A program made the translations under genes and the position numbers. Below are positions 32,688 to 42,240 of a stretch of 64,000 nt of DNA, piece by piece (the stretch's first letter is position 1; every line of letters starts with the position of its first letter). The stretch covers positions 1-64,000 of the forward strand of contig CAKUGF010000009.1 of assembly GCA_934654585.1 (NCBI GenBank), in the 5' to 3' direction. Under the pieces are notes generated by a model. That model was not told the DNA's origin and did not search any database. It saw nothing but the letters and a program-made list of their open reading frames with translations. The stretch is from an uncultured Collinsella sp. GTDB lineage: Bacteria; Actinomycetota; Coriobacteriia; Coriobacteriales; Coriobacteriaceae.

Positions 32688-34082
32688 ATGTGCAATGTTT
32701 CGCTCAACGGTACGCAGCCGACCTGTGCCTCCCTGCGGGTGCTGCGTGCGCTCGAGGCAGCTGGTCTTGAGGCCTGGTACGTGGGCGGTTGGGTACGCGA
32801 CGCACTGATGGGATGCCCCAGCCACGATGTTGACATGTGCTGCAGCGGCTTGTGGCAGGAGTCCAAGGCCGCGCTTGAGGCCGCTGACATTGCGGTCGTG
32901 GAGTCGGGCATTAAATTTGGCGGCATCACGGCTATTTGCGACGGCGAGCGTATCGAGGTCACCACGTACCGCCTGGATGGTTTCTATACCGACGGCCGTC
33001 ACCCTCAGAGCGTGGAGCGCGCGGCTTCGCTCGAGGACGACCTGGCGCGTCGCGACTTTACCGTTAATGCTATGGCATGGCATCCCGAGCGCGGTCTTGT
33101 CGACCGTTACGACGGCCAGGGCGACTTGGAACGTAAGCTGATCCGTGCCGTCGGCGATCCCAAACGCCGCTTTAACGAGGACGCCTTGCGCATGCTGCGC
33201 GCGGTGCGTTTTGCCTGCCGCCTGGACTTTATGATCGAGCCCCAGACCAAGCTGGCCCTTGCCGAGTGCGCTCCGCTGCTCGATGCCGTGGCGCGCGAGC
33301 GCGTGGGTATCGAGCTCGAGGGCATTCTCTCGACCGGTCACGGGGGAGACGCGATGCTTCGCTGCCCCGAGCTCATCTGCGCCGCCGTGCCCGAGCTTGC
33401 CGCGGGTCGTGGATTCGACCAGCGCAGCGTCTACCATGCCTTTAACGTGTACGAGCATATCGCCCGCGTGCTGACGGTGGCGGGGGAGTTGGCGTTGTGC
33501 GACGGCGTCGCACCTTCGATGAGCCTCATGTGGGCGGCGTTTTTGCATGACGTTTCCAAGCCCGAGTGCTTTACCGTCGATCACGCCGGCAGCGGGCACT
33601 TCTACGGCCACCCCGAACTGGGCGCCAAGAAGGCACGCGTTATCATGGATCATCTGGCGCTTTCGCACGATCTGGTGCGCGACGTGTGCCTTCTGATCAA
33701 ATATCACGACAAGCCGCTGCGCCCGGAGCGTACCTGTCTGCTCAATATGATGCGCGCGCTTTCGGGTGAGGGCGTCGACACGGCCCGCCTGATCGACGAG
33801 CTTATGGACCTTAAGCGTGCCGACACGCTCGGCAAGGCGCCGTCTTGCTTCTATTACGTGGAGACGATCGAGGAGATGCGCTCGTTGGCCCATGAGTTGC
33901 TGGCAGCGGGGGAGCCCTATACGCTCAAGATGCTCGCCATCAACGGTGGGGATCTGATTCGTACCGGCGTTAAACCGGGTCCGGAGTTGGGCCAGCTGCT
34001 CAATGCCGCCTTCGACGCCGTCATCGAAGACAACGTCCCCAACGACCGCGAAGTCCTCCTGGCTTATCTCAACCTAGGGTAG
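32688..34082 (+). CDS. cca: CCA tRNA nucleotidyltransferase with HD domain
   Basis: Adds or repairs the 3' CCA of tRNAs. The 464 residues begin with the class II head domain: YVGGWVRDALMG and CPSHDVDMCCSG (the two metal-binding Asp), then TTYRLDG, RRDFTVNAMA, the RFNEDALRMLRAVRFACRL block. An HD domain follows in the C-terminal half (FLHDVSKP and IMDHLALSHD). GGAGGCC and ATAGG lie before the ATG. Nearby tRNA-Glu genes already encode their CCA, so this enzyme would serve in repair or for other tRNAs. Confidence 0.93.
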   Translation: MCNVSLNGTQPTCASLRVLRALEAAGLEAWYVGGWVRDALMGCPSHDVDMCCSGLWQESKAALEAADIAVVESGIKFGGITAICDGERIEVTTYRLDGFYTDGRHPQSVERAASLEDDLARRDFTVNAMAWHPERGLVDRYDGQGDLERKLIRAVGDPKRRFNEDALRMLRAVRFACRLDFMIEPQTKLALAECAPLLDAVARERVGIELEGILSTGHGGDAMLRCPELICAAVPELAAGRGFDQRSVYHAFNVYEHIARVLTVAGELALCDGVAPSMSLMWAAFLHDVSKPECFTVDHAGSGHFYGHPELGAKKARVIMDHLALSHDLVRDVCLLIKYHDKPLRPERTCLLNMMRALSGEGVDTARLIDELMDLKRADTLGKAPSCFYYVETIEEMRSLAHELLAAGEPYTLKMLAINGGDLIRTGVKPGPELGQLLNAAFDAVIEDNVPNDREVLLAYLNLG

Positions 34083-34086
34083 CTAA

Positions 34087-34177
34087 TTTGGGACGGGGCT
34101 ATTTTAGCTACCCCGGCTGTAAAAGCGAACGGTTTGGTTGTTTCTCGGCTGGGTAGCTAAAATAGCCCCGTCCCAAA
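34087..34177. repeat. P7 palindrome (TTTGGGACGGGGCTATTTTAGC arms) upstream of tRNA-Glu genes
   Basis: Perfect 27-base arms around a loop of about 37 bases. Located between cca and the tRNA promoter in a 570-base gap. A decayed one-sided relative is at 53105-53121. Confidence 0.88.
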
Positions 34178-34246
34178 AGAATTGCCCCTGTCTACCTGCG
34201 GTTTCCATAACCTGCCGACATTTTTTGGCGAATTTGGAATTTCTTC

Positions 34247-34275
34247 TTGCGCTTGGGTTTTTTGTCCCGTAATAT
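34247..34275 (+). promoter_or_regulatory. Promoter of the tRNA-Glu genes
   Basis: TTGCGC, 17-base spacer, then TAATAT; the first tRNA begins about 35 bases after the -10 box. Confidence 0.7.
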
Positions 34276-34309
34276 ATGTCCTCGCAGCACGGCAGTGCAG
34301 ATGTCATGT

Positions 34310-34386
34310 GGCCCGTTCGTCTAGCGGTTTAGGACGCCGCCCTCTCAAGGCGGAGATCACCAGTTCGAATCTGGTACGGGCTACCA
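34310..34386 (+). tRNA. tRNA-Glu (anticodon CTC), copy 1
   Basis: 77 bases including encoded CCA. Acceptor arm GGCCCGT / ACGGGCT with a G-U first pair, D-arm GTCTAGCGGTTTAGGAC, anticodon stem CCGCC / GGCGG with loop CTCTCAA (anticodon CTC reading GAG), T-loop GTTCGAATC. Overall the same as bacterial tRNA-Glu in the 5' quarter (TTCGTCTAG). Confidence 0.95.
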
Positions 34387-34408
34387 CTTCTTTTCTGCTG
34401 AGCCTTAT

Positions 34409-34485
34409 GGCCCGTTCGTCTAGCGGTTTAGGACGCCGCCCTCTCAAGGCGGAGATCACCAGTTCGAATCTGGTACGGGCTACCA
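34409..34485 (+). tRNA. tRNA-Glu (anticodon CTC), copy 2, identical
   Basis: Sequence identical to copy 1, 22 bases after it (repeat unit 99 bases). A terminator follows 11 bases later, so both come from one transcript. Confidence 0.95.
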
Positions 34486-34496
34486 AGCATGTGATA

Positions 34497-34526
34497 CCCG
34501 AACTTCCGCGGAGGTTCGGGTTTTTT
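34497..34526 (+). terminator. Intrinsic terminator after the tRNA-Glu pair
   Basis: CCCGAACTTCC / GGAGGTTCGGG stem (one G-U pair), two-base loop, then TTTTTT. Confidence 0.9.
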
Positions 34527-34654
34527 ATTGTCGCGATTCTGAATCGGCCACAACATCGGCCCTTGTTTTTCCTACTGCAATACATGCTTTACGTTCTGCT
34601 TATGCGCCTTGCGGGTACAATAGGCAAGATTTATCTGAACTAAGAAGGAGCCTC

Positions 34655-35956
34655 ATGGTTGAGTCCTCTAAGCATACGCACAAGCCCCAGGTTGAGGTTG
34701 AGGTCTCGGGCGGCGATGACAGCAAGGGCGCGCGCCGCGGCGCAATTTTTATCGGCGTCGTGCTGGTGGGCTACATCGTCTATTTGGTTGTAACCGGGCA
34801 GATGGGACAGTTCTGGGCCGCTATGGCGACCGTTCAGGCTCCGTGGCTCATCGTCGCATGTCTGTGCATGCTGATGTACCTGATTTTTGGCATTATTGCC
34901 TACGCTATTGCCGTATGGGTCGATCCTGAGTCGCCCGTCGGTGTCCGCGACCTTATCTCGGTCGAGGCGAGCGGCATCTTCTTTGGCAACCTGACGCCTA
35001 TGATGATTGGATCCTCGCCTGCGCAGATCTATCGCCTGACCAGGACCGGCCTCAACGTGGGCGAGGCCGGCGCGACGCAGTTTACGCGTTTTATCGTCTA
35101 CCAGTTTGGCCTGGTGGCATGGGGCGCCATCCTCCTGCTTGCGCGTATGCCGTTTTTCGCTGAGCGCTATGGCGACATGACGCTGCTGTGCGTCTTTAGC
35201 TTTGGTGGCCATTGCCTAATCTTGCTCGGCGTTTTCGCCGTGGCGCTTATGCCCAAGACCGTCACTCGCGTCGCCCATTGCATTATCAATTGGCTCGAGC
35301 GCATCGGCGTGTCGCCTACGAAGATCGAGGGCTGGCGTACCTTTGTGGATGGCGAGATTCATTCGTTTTCCGAAAAGTTCAAGCTCTCGGCCGGACACTT
35401 CTCGTCCATGGCGCTTACCGTGGTTATCACCATGATGCAGCTCGCATTTTTCTACCTGGTCCCGTACTTTTTGATGCTCTCCTTTGGCAAGCACGATGTC
35501 GACTTTTTCTCGGTTATGGCCGCCAGCGCCTTTGTTCAGCTGCTGAGCTCCGCCGTGCCGCTGCCCGGTGGCACCGGTGGCGCCGAGGGCGGTTTCGCGT
35601 TGTTCCTGGGCCACTTCTTTGGCTCCGCTTCGACTGCGGGCTATCTGCTGTGGCGCATGATCACCTTTATCGCACCGACCATCTTGTCTGCGTCCGTGCT
35701 GGGTCTTAGGAGCACCCATACCGAGAGCGTCCACGTGCGCTGGGCGCGCTTTAAGCGCAAGCTCGGATGCAAGCCTCAGACGGCTTCTGCGCCCGCTAAA
35801 CCTCATCCCGCGAATGCGGTTACCGTCGATCCTGCCCAGCACGTTCAGAAGCCTTCTGTGCCCTCTAGGCACGTGCATAAGGCGTACGTGCACCAGACGG
35901 GCGATGGTATTCGCGTGTCCCCTTCGGCACTCAACAAGAAGAAGCATTCCAAGTAG
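34655..35956 (+). CDS. Flippase-like membrane protein (YbhN / LPG synthase transmembrane family)
   Basis: 433-residue polytopic protein of the UPF0104 family (TIGR00374-like), related to the transmembrane half of MprF and to AglD. About eight hydrophobic segments are spread over residues 30-350, with the family blocks FFGNLTPMMIGSSPAQIYRL and LPGGTGGAEGGFALF. The soluble Lys-PG synthase domain is absent. A His/Lys-rich C-terminal tail of about 90 residues follows. AAGGAG precedes the ATG. It probably moves a lipid or lipid-linked precursor across the membrane; substrate unknown. Confidence 0.85.
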   Translation: MVESSKHTHKPQVEVEVSGGDDSKGARRGAIFIGVVLVGYIVYLVVTGQMGQFWAAMATVQAPWLIVACLCMLMYLIFGIIAYAIAVWVDPESPVGVRDLISVEASGIFFGNLTPMMIGSSPAQIYRLTRTGLNVGEAGATQFTRFIVYQFGLVAWGAILLLARMPFFAERYGDMTLLCVFSFGGHCLILLGVFAVALMPKTVTRVAHCIINWLERIGVSPTKIEGWRTFVDGEIHSFSEKFKLSAGHFSSMALTVVITMMQLAFFYLVPYFLMLSFGKHDVDFFSVMAASAFVQLLSSAVPLPGGTGGAEGGFALFLGHFFGSASTAGYLLWRMITFIAPTILSASVLGLRSTHTESVHVRWARFKRKLGCKPQTASAPAKPHPANAVTVDPAQHVQKPSVPSRHVHKAYVHQTGDGIRVSPSALNKKKHSK

Positions 35957-36040
35957 CGAGATCCGTGTTCGCGGCGTCCCCGTACGCGGGCTAAGTCGTG
36001 CATTCTCTATGGTGCTGGTCTTATCTGCGCTGTATGTAGG

Positions 36041-36062
36041 ATAATCCTCTTACGTAGATTAT
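36041..36062. promoter_or_regulatory. Candidate operator upstream of the TetR gene
   Basis: Inverted repeat ATAATC-N10-GATTAT, 45 bases before the TetR start. Size and symmetry fit a TetR autoregulatory site. Confidence 0.4.
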
Positions 36063-36106
36063 TTCTCATCTGTAGAGGAATGCCGACATATCGAAGGGGC
36101 ACGTCA

Positions 36107-36718
36107 ATGTCCAGCAAGAAACCGCGTCTCGACCGCCGTATTGTCCGGAGCCGCAATGCAATCCTTTCGGCTTTTGAGCGTCTGCTTACGGAAAAGCCGC
36201 TGGCCGATATTACGGTGAGTGCCATCGCGCGTGAGGCCAATGTCGATCGTAAGACCTTCTACGTTCACTTTGGTACGGTGGACGGCCTGCTCGATGCTAT
36301 CGCCGAGGATGTCGTGGAGATGATTGTCGACTCGGTTGAGTCGACGCTTGCCTCGCTGGGCGGCAATCCCAACGAGCGTGCCCTCGGTGCGGCGGAGACG
36401 TTCTTTAGGACCATTAACGAGGCACTGTGCGACAATTTGATGCTCAATCGCCAGCTGATCGAGAATATCCCGCTCGATGATTTTATGGCGCGCCTGCGCG
36501 AGCCGCTCGAGCGCAAGATCACCGAGCGCGACCTGCTGCCCTGCGGCATTAAGGACGAGTTGTTCGATTACTACCTGGCGTTTTTGCTTTCGGGCATTAT
36601 CGGCATCTACCGTACCTGGGCACTCTCTGACGGCTCGGTGCCCATCGAGCGCATTTCGGAGGTCGCCAACAATCTGACGTTAAGTGGTCTTTCGAGCCTG
36701 GAAGCTCGCTTCGAATAG
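36107..36718 (+). CDS. TetR/AcrR family transcriptional regulator
   Basis: 203-residue regulator. The N-terminal HTH reads RRIVRSRNAILSAFERLL, then DITVSAIAREANVDRKTFYVHFG; the C-terminal ligand domain resembles the TetR C-terminal 'dhaS/YcdC' type with low conservation. A GAAGGGG site supports this ATG; an upstream ATG lies too near its own purine run. The gene converges on a MacAB-type efflux operon 100 bases away, a common place for the repressor of such pumps, so that operon and itself are the likely targets. Confidence 0.85.
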   Translation: MSSKKPRLDRRIVRSRNAILSAFERLLTEKPLADITVSAIAREANVDRKTFYVHFGTVDGLLDAIAEDVVEMIVDSVESTLASLGGNPNERALGAAETFFRTINEALCDNLMLNRQLIENIPLDDFMARLREPLERKITERDLLPCGIKDELFDYYLAFLLSGIIGIYRTWALSDGSVPIERISEVANNLTLSGLSSLEARFE

Positions 36719-36740
36719 CATTGCGCCTCATCCCCCTCTG

Positions 36741-36807
36741 AGTTGCGGTGAAATAGGGACTGTTTGGGCCTTCTAACAGCCCGAACGGTCCCTATTTCAT
36801 CGCAACT
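36741..36807. repeat. P1 palindrome, copy 2
   Basis: 20-base arms AGTTGCGGTGAAATAGGGAC and its partner (one G-U-type change, CATCGC for CACCGC). The loop holds a second hairpin GTTTGGGC / GCCCGAAC. It lies between the convergent TetR and permease genes and may end both. Confidence 0.88.
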
Positions 36808-36817
36808 TAAGGTTGGT

Positions 36818-38032
36818 TTACTGGTAGCGGAGGCATTCCACCGGGTCGAGTTTTGCGGCTCTTCGCGCGGGGTAGAAGCCAAAGACGACGCCGATGCCGA
36901 CCGATACCGCGAAGGCCAATAGCACCGTGGCGATCGAAAAGCTCGGTGTGATCGTTCCGCTGGCACCAAGCTCTCCGAGCACGCCGGAGCCCGCCGCAAA
37001 CATTGCGAGGGCCCAGGCGAGCAGATAGCCGATCACGACACCCAAAATGCCTCCGGTGATGCATAGCGCCGATGACTCGGCTAAGAACTGGGCTGTGATA
37101 TCCCGGCGACTTGCGCCTAGCGCGCGGCGAATGCCGATCTCGCGGATGCGCTCGGTCACGTTGGTGAGCATCATGTTCATGATGCCGATGCCGCCCACGA
37201 GAAGTGAGATGCTGGCTACGGCGCCCATGATGAGCGAAAATGCTCCCATAAACGAGTTGAGTGCGTCGATAGCGCTTTTCATCGAGGTTGCCGATACGCT
37301 GTCGTATTCGTCGTCCTCCGGGATGCCCTTTATCGAGCGCACTTTGGACTCGATTGTCTTGCACAGCTCGTCCATGTCGGTTCCCTCGGCCGCAAGCGCC
37401 GTCACGCTGGGAAACGAGGGATTCTCGTCGCTAAACAGTCCGGCAATGGTCTCGCGCGGCATATACAGCGTGAGCGACCCCATGGTGTCGCTGCCGCCAT
37501 CAATCAAGCCGACAATCTGCACCTCGCCGTTCGAAACCTTGATGGTCTTGCCCAGCGCGTCCTGTTCGTTGCCGTACAGCTGATCGGCGCCGCCTCGGCT
37601 GATGAGTGCTACGCGCGTCCCTGCCTGCGACTCGGCGTTGGTGTAGGTACGTCCGGCAACAAGCTTGCTGGCGCCCACGGCGTCGAGCATGTCGCTGTCG
37701 ACGCCCTGCGCCATGACGGTATAGCTTTTGTCGCCTGCCTTGTATTCGGTATAGGCACTGTCGACGATGCCGATCTGTTCGATCTGCGGCACCAGTTTTT
37801 TGAGCTTCTCCACGTCCGAATCGGTGAGTTCCGGCGATGAATAGACTTGCACCATACGTGCGGCATTGAGGCCCAGGCTGTTGACTAGGCTGTTTTGGAT
37901 GCCGCCGATAAGTGAGGTCATGGCAATGACGGAGGCGATGCCGATGACAATGCCGAGGATGGTGAGTAAGCTGCGGCCCTTGTTTGCCTCAAGCGAGTGA
38001 AGGGCTTCTTGGATAAGGTCGCGCGTACTCAT
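36818..38032 (-). CDS. MacB-type ABC transporter permease (FtsX-like)
   Basis: 404-residue permease. One N-terminal membrane helix ([18 protein letters not shown]) precedes a large extracellular MacB_PCD domain (about residues 40-270), followed by three C-terminal helices with the FtsX signature [20 protein letters not shown]. It exports antibiotics, peptides or lipoproteins together with the ATPase and adaptor encoded just upstream. Start overlaps the ATPase stop by four bases. Confidence 0.92.
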   Translation of the reverse strand: MSTRDLIQEALHSLEANKGRSLLTILGIVIGIASVIAMTSLIGGIQNSLVNSLGLNAARMVQVYSSPELTDSDVEKLKKLVPQIEQIGIVDSAYTEYKAGDKSYTVMAQGVDSDMLDAVGASKLVAGRTYTNAESQAGTRVALISRGGADQLYGNEQDALGKTIKVSNGEVQIVGLIDGGSDTMGSLTLYMPRETIAGLFSDENPSFPSVTALAAEGTDMDELCKTIESKVRSIKGIPEDDEYDSVSATSMKSAIDALNSFMGAFSLIMGAVASISLLVGGIGIMNMMLTNVTERIREIGIRRALGASRRDITAQFLAESSALCITGGILGVVIGYLLAWALAMFAAGSGVLGELGASGTITPSFSIATVLLAFAVSVGIGVVFGFYPARRAAKLDPVECLRYQ

Positions 38033-38802
38033 GCCTTCACTCCTTTCGTCGGATTGGCGGATGCAGAAATCATGGGCAGGTCATCAATGGCGCCGCGCAG
38101 GGTCTGCGACGCATGCGCGATATACGCGCCATCGTGGATGCGGCCGTCGCGGATGGTCACTGCCCGGTCGGCCTCGGCGGCAATGCCGGGGTCATGCGTG
38201 ATAAGCACGATGGTCTTGCCGCGCTCCTGTAGCCTGTGGAAGGTTTCCATCACGAGCGCTCCGGTGGCAGAGTCCAGGTTACCCGTCGGCTCGTCGGCAA
38301 GAATGATGGGCGGATCGTTGACGAGGGCGCGCGCGATGGCCACCCGCTGCATCTGGCCGCCCGAAAGCTCGGAGATACGGTGGTCCCAGTGGTCGACCGG
38401 CAGCGTTACGGCCTGTAGCGCATGGACGGCGCGCATTTCGCGCTGGGCCCGCGGCACGTTGGTGTACGACAGCGGCAGCATCACGTTTTCGATGACCGAC
38501 AGGCGCGGCAGCAGGTTAAAGCTCTGAAAGACAAAGCCAATGCTCAGGGCGCGCACCTCGGTGAGCTCGTCATCATCCAGTTCTGCCACGTTAAGGCCCT
38601 GCAGGTAATAGTCGCCGGCCGTCGGTTTGTCCAGGCAGCCTAAGATATTCATGAGCGTCGATTTGCCCGAGCCCGAGGGGCCGGTGATGGCGACGAACTC
38701 GCCGGGGTTTACCGCCAGGCTCACGTTGTGGAGGATGTGGGCGCAGCCGGCCTCGCTCTCAAAAATGCGGTGCACGTTGCGGATGTCGATGACGGGACGC
38801 AT
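38029..38802 (-). CDS. MacB/LolD-type ABC transporter ATP-binding protein
   Basis: 257-residue ATPase: Walker [17 protein letters not shown]-loop [10 protein letters not shown], signature [15 protein letters not shown], Walker [13 protein letters not shown] and the H-switch ITHDPG. Strongest similarity to MacB and LolD type. The first codon overlaps the adaptor stop, so adaptor, ATPase and permease are cotranslated. The C-terminal 25 residues after the H-loop domain are extra. Confidence 0.94.
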   Translation of the reverse strand: MRPVIDIRNVHRIFESEAGCAHILHNVSLAVNPGEFVAITGPSGSGKSTLMNILGCLDKPTAGDYYLQGLNVAELDDDELTEVRALSIGFVFQSFNLLPRLSVIENVMLPLSYTNVPRAQREMRAVHALQAVTLPVDHWDHRISELSGGQMQRVAIARALVNDPPIILADEPTGNLDSATGALVMETFHRLQERGKTIVLITHDPGIAAEADRAVTIRDGRIHDGAYIAHASQTLRGAIDDLPMISASANPTKGVKA

Positions 38803-40214
38803 TACATGCCCTCGTCGGCCGACATGCCATCAGAGGCGCCTCCGTCGGCTGTCGCGCCCGCGCCGGTGTCGACCACGATGGTATCGCCGTCGCGCAGTTT
38901 GGTTACGGGGATGTCCGCGTTGATCTCGTTGCCCTGGTCATCGCGCTTGACCTGTGTTTTGCCGATAACGGCTTCGTTGTCGTTTTGGGTCACGACGGTC
39001 ACCTTTACGCGGCGGGTTTCCTTGCCCTCGCTATCGGTTGCCAGGTTGACGTAGTAGTTCTCGCCGTCCTCGGTCATCAGCGCCATGGTCGGGACCATGA
39101 CCACATCGTCGAGCTTTTCGGTCACTACCGAGACCTCGGCCGTCATGCCAGGCTTGAGGCGTGCGTCGGGTGCCTCGATCAAAATGTCGACGGTAAAGGT
39201 CACGCTGCCCCCGCTATAGCTGGATTCGGAGTTCGCCACCGAGGCAATGGCCGTAACGGTTCCCTCGCTTACGATATCGGGGAAGGCCGGGTAGGTGACG
39301 TTAGCGCTCTGGCCCACGGCGATTTTGGCGATATCCTTTTCGCCTACCTGAACGGTCACCTTCATCTTGGAGAGGTCGGCGATCTGCATACATTGCTTGC
39401 CGCCGCTCGTGTCGCCTTCGCCCATGACCACGCCGCCGGTAACCGTGGCGCCGACCTTGGCATTGAGCTCGACGATGCTGCCCGAGCTGGGGGCCGTCAC
39501 CGTGCGCTCGGCCGCCTTGGCGTTGGCCTGCTCGAGCGTTGCCTGGGCCGATGCGAGGTTGCGCTGGGCGCTCGAGACGGCGCTCGTGTCGGTCGTTGCG
39601 CCCGATGCGGCGTCGGTGTCGTTGCCCATTGCCGGTGCGGCCTGCGCGGCAGCGAGGGCCTTCTGGGCATTGCTCAGGTCTTCCTGGGCCGCGGCTACTG
39701 CGCGCTGTGCCTCGGCGACATTGCGGTCGAGCTCGTCGTTTTTGATCGTCATGAGCACATCGCCCTCGTTGACGGTTTGGCCCGCCTGCACGTTAATCGA
39801 CCCCACCGTTCCATCGACGGAAGGGGAGACGACCGATGCGGAGATGGGCTTCAGCTGGCCTTTTGCCTCAACGGTGGTCGTAAACGTGCCCTCGGCGACC
39901 ATGTCGGTCACCGGCCCGTCGGTACCAGCTGGCTGCGCGTTGATGACCAAAGTCACAATAACAGCGATGAGTACAATGGCGCCTACGACGCCGGCGGCGA
40001 TACCGCGCCGGATCAGCTTTTTACGCCGACGCTCGGCACGCTTCGCCTTGAGTTTGGCGTAGGCTTCTTCGTCGGAGATATCGGTTGAATCGTTGAGGCC
40101 CACATCGTGCTGTTTGGCATGTGCGGAGGTTATGAGCGGCAGGGTTTCAGTGGCGTCTTGGGGCATGCGATCGGAATCGTCAGGGCCCGGATTGATAGTG
40201 GGGACCTTGGACAT
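38802..40214 (-). CDS. MacA-type membrane fusion (RND/HlyD) adaptor
   Basis: 470-residue adaptor protein. A cytoplasmic N-terminal stretch of about 75 residues precedes a membrane helix (GIAAGVVGAIVLIAVIVTLV), then a barrel/lipoyl pair (GTVGSINVQAGQTVNEGDVL and later PSSGSIVELNAKVGATVTGG), a helical hairpin with coiled-coil heptads between them, and beta-barrel domains. The hairpin is short, as expected in Gram-positive bacteria without an outer membrane. The ATG is fixed by AAAGGAG; a 21-codon longer frame is not used. First gene of the three-gene efflux operon. Confidence 0.9.
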   Translation of the reverse strand: MSKVPTINPGPDDSDRMPQDATETLPLITSAHAKQHDVGLNDSTDISDEEAYAKLKAKRAERRRKKLIRRGIAAGVVGAIVLIAVIVTLVINAQPAGTDGPVTDMVAEGTFTTTVEAKGQLKPISASVVSPSVDGTVGSINVQAGQTVNEGDVLMTIKNDELDRNVAEAQRAVAAAQEDLSNAQKALAAAQAAPAMGNDTDAASGATTDTSAVSSAQRNLASAQATLEQANAKAAERTVTAPSSGSIVELNAKVGATVTGGVVMGEGDTSGGKQCMQIADLSKMKVTVQVGEKDIAKIAVGQSANVTYPAFPDIVSEGTVTAIASVANSESSYSGGSVTFTVDILIEAPDARLKPGMTAEVSVVTEKLDDVVMVPTMALMTEDGENYYVNLATDSEGKETRRVKVTVVTQNDNEAVIGKTQVKRDDQGNEINADIPVTKLRDGDTIVVDTGAGATADGGASDGMSADEGM

Positions 40215-40348
40215 AGTGTCTCCTTTATACAAATGGCTCAGATAAGTATATACGCCCGTCGCAAGAGGCGGGCGCATAGGAACTGTGAATGACGGTACTG
40301 TAAGGTTTCAATCGCAGGGCCGTTGTGTTGTTGTGGGCGGTGGCGGGT

Positions 40349-42091
40349 TTACGAATGCACGACCACGCAAAGGCCGACCTTGATGCACTCGTGGAGCGAT
40401 TTGGCGTCGGCCAGACGCAAGTTGATGCAGCCGTGGCTTCCGCACCACTTGTACGATTCGGCGTTATCGAAGCTCGAATCGTTTTGCCAAGTAGCATCGT
40501 GGAAACCGACCATATTGCCCTCGAACGGCATCCAGTAGCTGACCGGGCTTTCGTATTTGGGCTTGCCGGTCTCGGGGTCCTTGGCTCCGATCAAGGTGCT
40601 GGAGCCATCGTTGCTGTTGATCTGCCACACGCCCTGGGGGGTTGCGTCCTCGCCGGGCTTGCCGGAGATAAAGTTTGCCTCCCACACGATATTGCCGTTC
40701 TCGTCGTAGTAGCGCGCGTGCTGCTCGGACAGGTCGACGTCGATATAGGCCTTCCAGTCCGGCTCGCCCTTGGCGGTAAACGTATCGGCCTTCTTGGAGT
40801 ACGAGATCTCAATCTCGCCGGTCTGCTTGTTGTTGATGGCGTCTTCGACCTGCTTAGCGAGGGTGTCGCTGTCGATGGACCAGCCAAAGTCGCCGCCTTC
40901 GACAGCACACTCCTTGCCGTCGGCGCGTTTCCACCAACGGGTGGTACCCACGGTGTTAAAGCCGTTGGCAAACTCCGCGGCCCAGCCGCTGATCTGCGAC
41001 GTGTCCAGCGTGGGGTTGGCCGGATCGGCAAAGCTGATCCACTGCAGCACAGAGCTGCCGTCGACCTTGCCGGCGTCCTCTCCGTTGAGCTTGAGCGTCA
41101 CGTTGACGCCCAGAAAGTTGTTGGCGGCGTCGCATGCTGCCTGAATCTGGTCGTTCGTAAGCGTGCCGTTGAGGGGCTCGTAGGCATCGTTGCCGATCTT
41201 GTTGATGTCGACGGTGTCCGACAGCGCGGCGAGCTGAATCTCGGCATACTTAATGACGTGCTCGCGATTGATCTTCTCGTTGGAGCGGGCCTTTTCGACG
41301 GTGAACTTTCCTGCTTCCTCGTCGTACGAGCTGCTGGCTTCGAAGGTGCCCGAGCGGCCGTTGTTGAACTCGTCGATGGCGGCGCCCAGATCCTCCTCGA
41401 ACTGCTGCTGGTCAAAGGCATCGGAGAGCATGGACAGATCGACGTCCTGGTCCAGGTTGACAGAGTCGGCCGTGGCGGTGGTGTTGGTTTTGCCGCCGAG
41501 CGACTCAATCAGGCGAGCGGGCCAGATGAAGGCCTCATTGTGGGCGATGATCTCTTTTGCCGCCGTCTCGCCGTCGACGATGGGCTCGTCGGACTCTGGC
41601 TGGTAGGTCCAGCTAAATTCGTCGCCCGTGACGGTGAGCTTAAAGTGCTTCCAGGCTGAGTTCACCTTGGTGGCGGCAGACGAGGCATTGGAGAATGAGA
41701 CGTCGACGCCGGCGATGGTCGTGTTGGGATAGGCAATCTGCGAGAACGCCACGACGCCGACGATATAGACAATGACGATGAGGCCCAAGACGACGAAGAG
41801 CGTCGTCTTTTTGCCAGACTTTTTGTCCGCTCCGTGCTTGTCTGCGGGGGCGCTGTGGCGTGCATGCGATGGACCCTGGTTGGGGGTATTGCTACCTGTA
41901 GGGTGCTGTTGATAGCCCTGGTATTGTTGATGTTGCTGGTGGGTTTGCTGCTGATGCTGCGAGGCGCGTCCTCCCGAGCGCTGCTGCTGGGTGTGCGCGG
42001 GCGTGATGGGGCGCGGTGCTTGGACGCCGCCGGGCTGCCTGCTGGGTTTTTGCGGATCGGGAATCAATTGGGTGCGGTCGTTTTGCGACAT
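40349..42091 (-). CDS. L,D-transpeptidase (YkuD) with peptidoglycan-binding-like region
   Basis: 580-residue cell-wall cross-linking enzyme. A Gln/Pro-rich cytoplasmic tail (about 85 residues, HQQQTHQQHQQYQGYQQH type) and a membrane helix (residues about 92-114) lead to two repeated PG-binding_4-like domains, then the YkuD domain with YWMPFEGNMVGFHDA and the catalytic SHGCINL (His and Cys). AAGGAT gives sensible spacing to this ATG; the one three codons earlier is too close. It is monocistronic. Substrate would be tetrapeptide stems, making 3-3 cross-links. Confidence 0.9.
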   Translation of the reverse strand: MSQNDRTQLIPDPQKPSRQPGGVQAPRPITPAHTQQQRSGGRASQHQQQTHQQHQQYQGYQQHPTGSNTPNQGPSHARHSAPADKHGADKKSGKKTTLFVVLGLIVIVYIVGVVAFSQIAYPNTTIAGVDVSFSNASSAATKVNSAWKHFKLTVTGDEFSWTYQPESDEPIVDGETAAKEIIAHNEAFIWPARLIESLGGKTNTTATADSVNLDQDVDLSMLSDAFDQQQFEEDLGAAIDEFNNGRSGTFEASSSYDEEAGKFTVEKARSNEKINREHVIKYAEIQLAALSDTVDINKIGNDAYEPLNGTLTNDQIQAACDAANNFLGVNVTLKLNGEDAGKVDGSSVLQWISFADPANPTLDTSQISGWAAEFANGFNTVGTTRWWKRADGKECAVEGGDFGWSIDSDTLAKQVEDAINNKQTGEIEISYSKKADTFTAKGEPDWKAYIDVDLSEQHARYYDENGNIVWEANFISGKPGEDATPQGVWQINSNDGSSTLIGAKDPETGKPKYESPVSYWMPFEGNMVGFHDATWQNDSSFDNAESYKWCGSHGCINLRLADAKSLHECIKVGLCVVVHS

Positions 42092-42240
42092 CGTTTGCAT
42101 ATCCTTCGAGTTTCGCCTTGCGGCTCATCGTGTTTTATCTGGGCTTGCATTATAGCGATTACCCTGTTGATTGTGGTATGGAAACAGTGGCATTCAAAGG
42201 AGGTTGGACAAATGTCCCACCTTTGAGTCGTTCTTTGTTG

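Noticed and set aside
34182-34643. 153-codon open frame across the two tRNA genes
   Set aside because: Its protein repeats itself because both identical tRNA genes are translated; the region is RNA-coding.
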